Part shown: piece after piece, positions 16,019-23,608 of the stretch
Position numbering within the stretch: the first letter of the stretch is position 1
Layout of the letters: the number at the start of each line of letters is the position of its first letter
Origin: Myxococcales bacterium
GTDB taxonomy: Bacteria > Myxococcota_A > Polyangia > Haliangiales > Haliangiaceae
Direction of reading: 5' to 3'
DNA: 64,000 nucleotides
Assembly (NCBI GenBank): GCA_028287115.1
Contig: JAQBQF010000311.1
Coordinates: 1 to 64,000, forward strand
Program-made: the position numbers and the translations under genes
Notes under the pieces: generated by a model
Told to the model about the DNA's origin: nothing
Database searches by the model: none
What the model saw: only the letters and a program-made list of their open reading frames with translations

Positions 16019-18255
16019 TTCGTCGCGCTCGCCGGCTTCTTGAACAGATCGGCTTCGATTTTCGGATCGACTTCAACCTTGTCGATCTGCAGCTCGGTCA
16101 CGCGGCCACCTGTCGTGCTCTTGCGCTTGTGCGCGACCTTGACGCCGGCGTCGTCGCGATAGTCGTCGAACTCGTCGAGCTCTTTCTGCCCGTTGTCGCT
16201 ATACGCCATGCGCGTGACGAGCTTCGTCTTCTTGTCGATGTACAGCGAGACGTCGAGTCCCGGGAACGGAGACGCCAGCTTGAGCACGAACTGCGGCTTC
16301 CCGTCGACCGTCTCGTCGGGTGCCGGTACAACCTTCGCGCCCGGTTCGGTCGCCTTGAGCAGGATCAGCTCCGGCTCGCGCCACCGCTCGAAGTCGATCG
16401 CGAGCATGTCCTTGCCGGTGATCTCGGCGATCTGCACGGCGCCGGTCTGACTCGGTGCTTGCTGCCAGCCGGTGCGGCCGTCGACGCCGACGATCACCTT
16501 CACTTGCTTCGCGATCGTCGCATCGATGCGCATCTTGTCGGGGATCACGAACACGCGCTCGATCTCCACGGGGTATTGAGCTCCCTGGATCATCGTCGTG
16601 CCGGTCGCGGTCATCTTGAGCGCCTTGATCGCCGCGAGCTTGGCTCTGCCGCCTTTGGCAACGAGTGCTTCGTCGAGCAGCTTCTTCGCCGCTTGTGCGG
16701 CCTTGGGATCGACGGGCGCGTCCGGCTGCTTCGGTAGGGCCGTGATCGGATCGGTGAACGAGACCTTCTCGTAACGCCAACCCTCTTTCTTGAGCTGCGG
16801 CTCGATGTCCTTGGCGTCGCCGACCATCACGATCGCGTAGTTCTTCGGATCGAGGATCTCCGACGCAGCGCGCTTGGCCGCCGCGACGTCGACCTTGCCG
16901 ACCGCGAGCGAATAGTTCGTCAGGTACTCGATGCCGAAGCCGTGGAGCTCGGCGGTGACGAGCGCCGCACCGATATCAGCAGCCGACTGGAACCGCATTC
17001 CGTAGCCGCCGGCGATGTTCGCGACCGCAGAGGTGACCTCTTCTTGTGTCGGACCGTCCTTCGCCATCTTCGCGATCTCGGCGGTGATCAGCTTCGTGGT
17101 CGCGACCGCCTCCGAGTTGCGCGTGAAGGTCTGCGCGACGAGCGATCCGCGATCGATGTTGCGATCGAAGCTCGAGCTCGCACCGTAGGTCTTGCCGCCT
17201 TGGACTCGCACGACCTTCATCAGGCGCGAGCTGAAGTCGCCGCCGCCGAGCGTGTAGTTCCACACGAGCGTATCGAAGAACCGTGGATCTTCGTGCTTGA
17301 TCCCGAACTGCGCGACGCGAATATGGGTCTGCGTCTGGCCCGGTTTGTCGACGACCCGGATCCGGATCCCGGAGAGCCCGGGCTCGGGATACGTCGGCGT
17401 GGGCGGGACCGAGGTCTTCTTCCAGCCGCCGAACGCGCGCTCGAGATCTCCCTTGAGCTTCTTCATGTCGACATCGCCGGCGACGACCAGCATCGCGTTG
17501 TTCGGCGCGAACCACGCGCGGTGCCAGGCGATCAGATCCTCGCGCTTGAGATTGCCGACCGACGTCTCGCTGTTGATCCAACCGCGCACGTGGTCGTTAC
17601 CCCACAGCAGATTCTGGACGTGAGCCGACGCAAGGTTCCCGGCGTCGTCGAGCCGTTGCCGGACCGAGGCGAGCAAGTTGTCCTTCTCCTTCGAGAGCTC
17701 GTCTTCGGGGAAGCTCGGCTGCGTGACCATCTCCGGCACGAGCTCGAGACACGTCGGCAGGTTGCGGGCGAGCACGCTGCATGACACGAGCGTTGCCTCG
17801 AAGGTCGAGTCCGCGGCGATCGTGCCGCCGACGAAATCGATCGCCTTCGCGAGCGCGACGGCATCGCGCTTCTTCGTGCCTTTGACCAGCATGTCCGCCG
17901 TGGCCTCGGAGACCCCGAGGCGCGAACGAGGCTCGTGCATCCGGCCCGCCCGGATCGCGAGCTGGAGGCTGACGACCGGCAGCTTATCGCTCTTGACGAC
18001 GAAGACCTGGAGCCCGTTCGAGAGCTTCATCTCCTCGATCTTCGGCAGAGCGACGGCCGCGGGCGCCTTCGCCGGCGGTGCGCTGATCAGATTTGGTTTG
18101 CCGGCCCATGGATCGTTGGCAGCGGCGTTCACGGGTACCGGCGGCGGCTTCGCGACGTGAGCATCGCCGTCACCGGGGAGCGTGGGCACGGGTGCGGGTG
18201 CAGGCTTTGGACCACACGCGGCAGCGACGAACAGCAAGACGAATGCGCGCTTCAT
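16015..18255 (-). CDS. M16 peptidase-fold lipoprotein without the zinc motif, with extra C-terminal domain
   Basis: 746 residues. Signal peptide and lipobox VAAAC, then a Pro/Ala linker to about 70. Residues about 72-500 show the two-lobed insulinase/M16 fold (LSNGLQVFVVKSDKLPVVSL, WFAPNNAMLVVAGDVD, LGGGDFSSRL, YGASSSFDR). The HxxEH zinc site is replaced by GVSEATADM, so it should be catalytically silent, like the non-catalytic partner subunits of processing peptidases. The C-terminal 220 residues are beta-rich with a LolA/sigma-E-regulator-like pattern (ASPFPGLDVSLYIDKKTKL). It lies one base after the active M16 gene, which supports a heterodimer. Confidence 0.88.
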   Translation of the reverse strand: MKRAFVLLFVAAACGPKPAPAPVPTLPGDGDAHVAKPPPVPVNAAANDPWAGKPNLISAPPAKAPAAVALPKIEEMKLSNGLQVFVVKSDKLPVVSLQLAIRAGRMHEPRSRLGVSEATADMLVKGTKKRDAVALAKAIDFVGGTIAADSTFEATLVSCSVLARNLPTCLELVPEMVTQPSFPEDELSKEKDNLLASVRQRLDDAGNLASAHVQNLLWGNDHVRGWINSETSVGNLKREDLIAWHRAWFAPNNAMLVVAGDVDMKKLKGDLERAFGGWKKTSVPPTPTYPEPGLSGIRIRVVDKPGQTQTHIRVAQFGIKHEDPRFFDTLVWNYTLGGGDFSSRLMKVVRVQGGKTYGASSSFDRNIDRGSLVAQTFTRNSEAVATTKLITAEIAKMAKDGPTQEEVTSAVANIAGGYGMRFQSAADIGAALVTAELHGFGIEYLTNYSLAVGKVDVAAAKRAASEILDPKNYAIVMVGDAKDIEPQLKKEGWRYEKVSFTDPITALPKQPDAPVDPKAAQAAKKLLDEALVAKGGRAKLAAIKALKMTATGTTMIQGAQYPVEIERVFVIPDKMRIDATIAKQVKVIVGVDGRTGWQQAPSQTGAVQIAEITGKDMLAIDFERWREPELILLKATEPGAKVVPAPDETVDGKPQFVLKLASPFPGLDVSLYIDKKTKLVTRMAYSDNGQKELDEFDDYRDDAGVKVAHKRKSTTGGRVTELQIDKVEVDPKIEADLFKKPASATK

Positions 18256-18256
18256 G

Positions 18257-19612
18257 TCACTTCCCCTTGGGCGGAATCACGACCACCGTCGCGCGCTCCG
18301 GGCCGAAGTATTGTTTCACCACACGCTGAACGTCGGCGGCGGTGACCTTTTCGATCTCGTCGACGTCGCGCATGAAGCGCGCTGCGTCGCCGGTGAGGAT
18401 CCAAGAGCGACCGATCGCTTCGGCGAGGCCCTGCGCGTGCTCGAGCGAGAACGTGAAGCCGGCCTGCACCTGGTTCTTCGCCTTGCGGAGCTCGTCGGAG
18501 CTTGGACCTTTCGTGCCGAGCTTGCCGACCTCTTCGAAGATCGCGGCCTCGACGGGAGCTGCCTGCGCGGGATCGAGATATGCGCCCAGCGCGATCGTCA
18601 TCCCCGGATCTTCGCGGACGATCGACTGCATGCCGCCGTCGAGCGCGAGCGGTCGCTTCGTCTTCGGATCGACGGCCTTGAGCCGCAGCTTCAGGCGCGA
18701 TGACTCTCCCGCGCCGAGCATGATCGATGCGACCTGCAACGGATAGACGTCATTCGCTTTGGCCGACGGGATGTGCCAACCGACGAGCGTGATGCCGATC
18801 TGACCGGGCTCGACGACCTCGTGTCGCTGCTTCGTCTGATCCGGCTCCTGGGCGGTGGCCGCCGGGCGCGGTGCGTCTGCGGCTTTCGGCAACGCGCCGA
18901 AGTACTTCTCGGCCGCCGCCTTTACATGATCGAGCGTCGTCTTCCCGACGACGACCAGCATCGCGTTGTTCGGCTGATAGTACGCGTCGTAAAACTTCCG
19001 TAGATCGGCCGGCGTGGTCGCATCGAGATCTTTGATGTTGCCGCCCGCCGTCCATGCATAGGGATGTTTCGTGTAGGCGATGTCGAGGAAGCGCAGGAAA
19101 CCCTTCGTGACCGGAGAGTTCTCCTGCTGGCGAATCTCTTCTTTGACGACCTCGCGCTCGCCATCGATCATCTCCTTGCGGAAGAGGAGGTTGCGCATCC
19201 GCTCCGCTTCGAGCTCGATCGCGAAGTCGAGGTAGTCCGCGGGCACCGTGTTGATGTAGTGGGTCGCGTCTTCGTCGGTCGCGGCATTGACGTAACCGCC
19301 GATCCCGTTGAGGAGCTGGGCATGTGCCTCGGCCCGGACGTGCTCGGTGCCCTTGAACATCATGTGCTCGAACATGTGCGCGGAGCCACGGCGGTCGCGG
19401 GGCTCGTCTTTGCTGCCCGCGTGGTACCAGACCTGAACCGCGACGACCGGCGCCGCGTCGAGCTTGAGAAACGCGACTCGCAGTCCGTTCGGCAGCTCGA
19501 AGGTCTCGACCGTGGGGAGATGCGCGATGGCCGGTTTTGGCTGCGCGGGCGCGGAGGCGGTCAGCCCACCGGTAAGCAGAATAACCGCTGCAAATACAAG
19601 AACACCACGCAT
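18257..19612 (-). CDS. M16 zinc peptidase, exported, active subunit
   Basis: 451 residues from the ATG at 19612, which has a strong ribosome site (AAAGGGAG) upstream. Signal peptide RGVLVFAAVILLTGGLTASA. The inverted zinc motif HMFEH is present (GSAHMFEHMMFKGT), with the downstream Glu in ELEAERMRN, as in active M16 peptidases. The C-terminal half carries MLGAGESSRLKLRL, typical of the second lobe. These periplasmic enzymes degrade unfolded peptides or process proteins. The next gene encodes the matching inactive half, so the two probably assemble. A 200-base gap upstream would hold the promoter of this three-gene operon. Confidence 0.92.
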   Translation of the reverse strand: MRGVLVFAAVILLTGGLTASAPAQPKPAIAHLPTVETFELPNGLRVAFLKLDAAPVVAVQVWYHAGSKDEPRDRRGSAHMFEHMMFKGTEHVRAEAHAQLLNGIGGYVNAATDEDATHYINTVPADYLDFAIELEAERMRNLLFRKEMIDGEREVVKEEIRQQENSPVTKGFLRFLDIAYTKHPYAWTAGGNIKDLDATTPADLRKFYDAYYQPNNAMLVVVGKTTLDHVKAAAEKYFGALPKAADAPRPAATAQEPDQTKQRHEVVEPGQIGITLVGWHIPSAKANDVYPLQVASIMLGAGESSRLKLRLKAVDPKTKRPLALDGGMQSIVREDPGMTIALGAYLDPAQAAPVEAAIFEEVGKLGTKGPSSDELRKAKNQVQAGFTFSLEHAQGLAEAIGRSWILTGDAARFMRDVDEIEKVTAADVQRVVKQYFGPERATVVVIPPKGK

Positions 19613-19692
19613 GTCGTTCTCCCTTTCGAGCTCGCGGACACTACCGCAAATCACTGGAAAGGCCAGGAGTTAGCCCAGCGGCACGTGGTGCT

Positions 19693-19723
19693 TTGACGCA
19701 GTTGGCGTATAGTTCAGTACAAA
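19693..19723 (+). promoter_or_regulatory. Candidate sigma-70 promoter before the small gene and rpsU
   Basis: TTGACG (19693-19698), then a 19-base gap and TACAAA (19718-19723), in one of the few AT-richer stretches of the window. It lies about 90 bases before the small conserved gene at 19813 and faces rpsU and prmA. The spacing is one to two bases longer than ideal, so this is only a candidate. Confidence 0.3.
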
Positions 19724-19812
19724 CGGAATTATCCCGATTGACTGGAACTACCAGACCGTTCAGAGTGCAAAGCTACACAAAGGGTTGGCGAAACTAGTCG
19801 AGGAGAATTGTT

Positions 19813-20046
19813 GTGGCACGTGTACAGACTACCCAGGACGAGGGGCGGAGCATGATCGACGTAACTGGCGTGAAGGTTTTCTCGGCAACCAAGGCCAAGG
19901 AGCGCGAGCTCCTCGGAGAGCTGATCACCGACTGGATCCGCAGCCATCCCGAGCACGAGATCGTCGACAAGATCGTGACCCAGTCTTCGGACTCGGAGTT
20001 CCACTGCCTGACGATCACGTTGTTCTACAAGCACAATAGGGCGTAG
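19813..20046 (+). CDS. Small conserved-looking hypothetical protein upstream of rpsU
   Basis: 77 residues from the GTG at 19813, with GAGGAGA upstream. The sequence is well balanced and acidic with a regular helix/strand pattern: VTGVKVFSATKAKERELLGE, then ITDWIRSHPEHEIVDKIV and a strand FHCLTITLFYKHN. A shorter start at MIDVTGV (residue 14) is possible. No family recognised; it has no signal peptide and should be cytosolic. It is the first gene of a run that includes rpsU, prmA and rsmE, so a translation-linked role is possible but unproven. Confidence 0.6.
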   Translation: MARVQTTQDEGRSMIDVTGVKVFSATKAKERELLGELITDWIRSHPEHEIVDKIVTQSSDSEFHCLTITLFYKHNRA

Positions 20047-20120
20047 GTCGCGGAAGCCGGTAAGCGACCAGAACAGTCGCTTGATTCTGCCGGCTGGATC
20101 GGGTACCCACTGTCCTCTTC

Positions 20121-20348
<228 letters not shown>

Positions 20349-20375
20349 GCCATTGCGCTTCGGCGCGAGGTTCTT

Positions 20376-21254
20376 GTGGGTTGGACCGAGATCATTGTTC
20401 CGGTCGGTGCCGCTGATGTCGACGACATCGCCGCACTGATCGCGGCAGAAGTACCAGCCGCTGCTGCCGGCACCGAGCAGCGCGGCGACGAGATCGTGTT
20501 CTGGGTCGCCGAGCACGATGTTGCGTCCGCACTCGCCCAGACGCGAGATGCGGTTGCTCGGTGGGCCGCGGGCGGAGCGTCCGTCGATCCCGCACGCGTG
20601 CGAACGGCGAGCGCGATGCCCGAAGCCGAGTGGCGTGACGCCTGGAAGCGCTACTTCAAGGTCAGCCGGCTGACCAAGAGCTTCGTGGTCGTGCCGAGCT
20701 GGGAACGTTACGAGGCCGCGCCCGGCGATGTCGTCATCGATCTCGATCCCGGCATGGCGTTCGGCACGGGTACGCACGCGAGCACGCGCCTCGTGCTCGA
20801 AGAGCTGCAGGCACTCGCCGATGATGGTCTCGTTCCGGCACGCATCCTCGACGTCGGCTGCGGCTCGGGAATCCTGACCATCGCGGCGGCGAAACGCTGG
20901 CCCGGCGCGACCTGTGTCGCGGTCGATAACGATCCGATCGCGGTCAAGGCGACCGAAGAAAACGCCGCGGTCAATCGTGTCGCGGATCGGATCGCCGCTT
21001 CGCTGACGCCGATCTCCGAGCTCTCCGAAACGTTCCCGATCGTGCTCGCGAACATTCAAGCGCACGTGCTGCGCGAGCTCCGGGATGCGTTGATCGCGCG
21101 GACCGCGGGAACGTTGATCCTGTCGGGACTGCTCACGCCGCAGGCCGCGCCGCTCGCGGACGAGTTCGTCGCCGCCGGGATGCGTCTGGTTCGGATTCGC
21201 GCGAGCACCGATGATCCGCAGTGGTCGTCGGCCGTGCTGGCCGGGTCCCGATGA
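20376..21254 (+). CDS. prmA: Ribosomal protein L11 methyltransferase
   Basis: 292 residues from the GTG at 20376. The N-terminal third is the substrate-recognition domain. The catalytic part shows the PrmA hallmark DPGMAFGTGTHASTRL, the SAM-binding loop ILDVGCGSGILTIAA and the motif LANIQAHVL, which corresponds to NI in the PrmA/PrmC-type active site. The enzyme trimethylates amino groups of L11. It lies just after rpsU and overlaps rsmE by four bases (ATGA), so ribosome modification genes are clustered and coupled. Confidence 0.95.
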   Translation: MGWTEIIVPVGAADVDDIAALIAAEVPAAAAGTEQRGDEIVFWVAEHDVASALAQTRDAVARWAAGGASVDPARVRTASAMPEAEWRDAWKRYFKVSRLTKSFVVVPSWERYEAAPGDVVIDLDPGMAFGTGTHASTRLVLEELQALADDGLVPARILDVGCGSGILTIAAAKRWPGATCVAVDNDPIAVKATEENAAVNRVADRIAASLTPISELSETFPIVLANIQAHVLRELRDALIARTAGTLILSGLLTPQAAPLADEFVAAGMRLVRIRASTDDPQWSSAVLAGSR

Positions 21255-21949
21255 GGATCTTCGTCTCGCCGCTCGTGCTCGGTCATGTGACGGTGACCGG
21301 CGACGAGCATCACTATGTCTCGCGGGTCCGGAGATCGCGCCCCGGAGAGCCGGTCGAGCTGGTCGACGGCGAAGGAAAGCGAGCGCATGCCGAGATCGTG
21401 CGGATCACCGACACCGAGACGCTGTTGCATGTCGTGACGATCGAGACCACCACCGACCTCCCGCCGCGTATCCGCGTCCTGATTCCGATGATCAAAGGCG
21501 ACCGGATGGAGACGTGTCTCGAGAAGCTCGTCGAGGTCGGCGCCGACGAGATCGTCGTGTGGCCCGCCGCGCGCGCCGTGGTGAGACTCGATGCCGATCG
21601 TCTCGACGGCCGCATCGCGAAGTATCAAGCGGTCGTCGCCGCCGCTGCGCGGCAATGCGGACGCGCATCGCTTCCGATCGTGAGCGCGGCGGCGTCGCTC
21701 GCCCACGCGATTGCGGCGTTGCCGCCCGGTGCGCGGATCGTCCTCGATCCGGCGGCCGATCGCGCGCACCTGCCAATCGCCGACCATGTCTCGATCATCA
21801 GTGGTCCGGAAGGTGGCTTCACATCAGATGAGCTCGACGCGCTCACCGCCGCCGGATTTTTGTCAATCGGTTTGGGGCCGCGCACGCTGCGCGCCGAGAC
21901 CGCTCCGATGATCGCCGTCGCTCTCGTTCGCGCTGTCACATCGAGCTGA
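21251..21949 (+). CDS. rsmE: 16S rRNA (uracil-1498-N3)-methyltransferase
   Basis: 232 residues from the ATG at 21251. SPOUT-class methyltransferase: N-terminal PUA-like domain (MRIFVSPLVLGHVTVTGDE, HHYVSRVRRSRPGEPVEL) and a C-terminal trefoil-knot domain with KGDRMETCLEKLVEVGADEI, ISGPEGGFTSDEL and LGPRTLRAETAPM, the RsmE signature that binds SAM. It modifies U1498 in the 30S decoding region. The start overlaps the prmA stop. A 16-base tandem repeat begins in its last codons. Confidence 0.95.
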   Translation: MRIFVSPLVLGHVTVTGDEHHYVSRVRRSRPGEPVELVDGEGKRAHAEIVRITDTETLLHVVTIETTTDLPPRIRVLIPMIKGDRMETCLEKLVEVGADEIVVWPAARAVVRLDADRLDGRIAKYQAVVAAAARQCGRASLPIVSAAASLAHAIAALPPGARIVLDPAADRAHLPIADHVSIISGPEGGFTSDELDALTAAGFLSIGLGPRTLRAETAPMIAVALVRAVTSS

Positions 21950-21981
21950 CACCTCATCGAGCTGACACCTCATCGAGCTGA
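21939..21981 (+). repeat. 16-bp tandem repeat at the end of rsmE
   Basis: CATCGAGCTGACACCT occurs twice in tandem (21939-21954 and 21955-21970), followed by a partial third copy (21971-21981). The first copy contains the rsmE stop codon. Slippage duplication in the 44-base gap before the dioxygenase gene is the simplest reading. No regulatory role is evident. Confidence 0.85.
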
Positions 21982-21993
21982 TACCATCGAAGC

Positions 21994-22845
21994 ATGGTGG
22001 AAGCAGATCTCGAGATCTTCGACCGAGATGGGTACGTTATTCTCGAGAACGCGATCGATGCGCAGCAGATCGCGGAGCTCACCGCGGCGATCGCACCTCA
22101 TGAAGCCGATCGCCCGATGGGCCGCAACGCATTCGAAGGCCAGAAGAGCCAGCGCGTGTACAGCCTCGCCGGCAAGGGCGCCGCGTTCCAGAAGCTCGCC
22201 GAGCATCCGCGCGTCATCGCGCTGATCGATCGCCTGTTGATGCCGAACTATCTGCTCTCGACGATGCAATCGATCCGGCTGCATCCCGGCGAGAAGCCGC
22301 AGGCGTGGCACACCGACGATGCGTTCTACTTCGCGCCGCGCCCTCACCCGCTGCCGCTCTCGGTCAGCGTGATCTGGGCGATCGAAGACTTCACCGAGGC
22401 GAACGGCGCGACCGAAGTCATCCCCGGTAGTCATCGCTGGGGCATGGAGCATCCCGATCACCAGGACCACGACATCCATCCCGCGGTGATGTCCGCAGGC
22501 TCGGCGATCGTGTTCGATGCCGCGCTGTGGCACCGCGGCGGCAGCAACCACTCGCGCGGCTCACGGCTCGCGATCAGCCCGCAGTACTGCCAGCCGTGGT
22601 TGCGCCCGCAGGAGTCGCAGCTGCTGATCGTCCCACCCGAGGCGGCGCGGTCGTGCAGCGATCGCATGCGCACGATGCTCGGCTACTCGATCCACCCGCC
22701 GTTTATCGGCCAGGTCGATGGCATGCATCCGCTCCGGCTCGTCGACTCGGGTTACCGCGAGCACAAGACCAGCGACCGCGTGGTCGCCGACCGCGTGCTC
22801 GTGCGCCCGGTCGCGAACATGATCGATCCGCAGCTCAAGCAGTGA
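21994..22845 (+). CDS. Phytanoyl-CoA dioxygenase (PhyH) family non-haem iron oxygenase
   Basis: 283 residues. The double-stranded beta-helix fold of PhyH-type 2-oxoglutarate/Fe(II) oxygenases is visible: an early FDRDGYVILENAI, iron ligands in AWHTDDAF (His-x-Asp), the segment GATEVIPGSHRWGM, and a distal LWHRGGSNHS supplying the third His, with RLAIS for the 2-oxoglutarate carboxylate. The substrate is unknown; family members hydroxylate fatty acyl chains, secondary metabolites or antibiotic precursors. It lies 44 bases after rsmE and has no obvious metabolic partners nearby. No signal peptide, so cytosolic. Confidence 0.88.
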   Translation: MVEADLEIFDRDGYVILENAIDAQQIAELTAAIAPHEADRPMGRNAFEGQKSQRVYSLAGKGAAFQKLAEHPRVIALIDRLLMPNYLLSTMQSIRLHPGEKPQAWHTDDAFYFAPRPHPLPLSVSVIWAIEDFTEANGATEVIPGSHRWGMEHPDHQDHDIHPAVMSAGSAIVFDAALWHRGGSNHSRGSRLAISPQYCQPWLRPQESQLLIVPPEAARSCSDRMRTMLGYSIHPPFIGQVDGMHPLRLVDSGYREHKTSDRVVADRVLVRPVANMIDPQLKQ

Positions 22846-23025
22846 TAGCCCGGTAGCGGCCGACCCGCGTCGGACCAGCCACTTCCACATGGGCGAACGT
22901 CACACTCGATTGCCGCGCGCCCCGGCAGCCCACGGTCCTCGCGAAAACCGGGCACCTGAGCGGCTACCCTTCACTCGGCCGGCGCGAAGTTGCCTTCACT
23001 GCCCGTAACACCGTATAAATCCTCG

Positions 23026-23601
23026 ATGTCCGAGCGCGAACCGGCCGTGCTGCGCGACGGGGCGGCGGAACAGCCGGCTCGTGCTGCGAGCGAGTCGCCG
23101 GCACCCGCGACCCGGCCCGCAAAGCGTGAAGCGGCGTCCGTCTTTGTCGTGGGATTTTGGAAACGACTCGCTGCGGCGGTGATCGACTTCTTCATCGTCG
23201 TGCCGGTCGCGCTCGTGATCACGCTGATCGTGAGTGCGATCGCCGGCGTGCATCTGCCGCCGAGCAATCTCCACTTGCTCGACATCGATCTGTGGATCGA
23301 TCTCGTGCTCGCCACCGATCCCGCGCTCGTCATGGGCCTCGTGTTGTTCGTCGGGATCGGCCTCACGTACTTGCTCGTCGCGCATATCGTCCTCGGGCGA
23401 ACGCTCGGGATGCGCGTGCTCAAGATGAAGATCATCGATGTCTACGGCGACTCACCGTCCCCGGGCCGTTGCGTCGCGAGATGCGCGGGCTACATGATGG
23501 GCGTGGCGACGATCTTTCTCGGGTTTCTCTGGATGGGGTTCGATAGCGAAAAGCGGGGGGTGCACGACTGGATCGCGGGCACTTACGTGATCCGCGCATG
23601 A
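23026..23601 (+). CDS. RDD family membrane protein
   Basis: 191 residues from the ATG at 23026 (an ATG at 22990 is possible). The N-terminal 45 residues are Ala/Pro/Arg-rich and disordered. The RDD domain follows, with GFWKRLAAAVIDFFIVVPVA and the typical late motifs TLGMRVLKMKIID and LWMGFDSEKRGVHDWIAGTY. About four hydrophobic helices place it in the inner membrane. RDD proteins have variable and mostly untested roles, including proposed transport. It precedes the large GspE-N-like gene by 7 bases and is probably co-transcribed with it. Confidence 0.85.
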   Translation: MSEREPAVLRDGAAEQPARAASESPAPATRPAKREAASVFVVGFWKRLAAAVIDFFIVVPVALVITLIVSAIAGVHLPPSNLHLLDIDLWIDLVLATDPALVMGLVLFVGIGLTYLLVAHIVLGRTLGMRVLKMKIIDVYGDSPSPGRCVARCAGYMMGVATIFLGFLWMGFDSEKRGVHDWIAGTYVIRA

Positions 23602-23608
23602 GGCGGCA

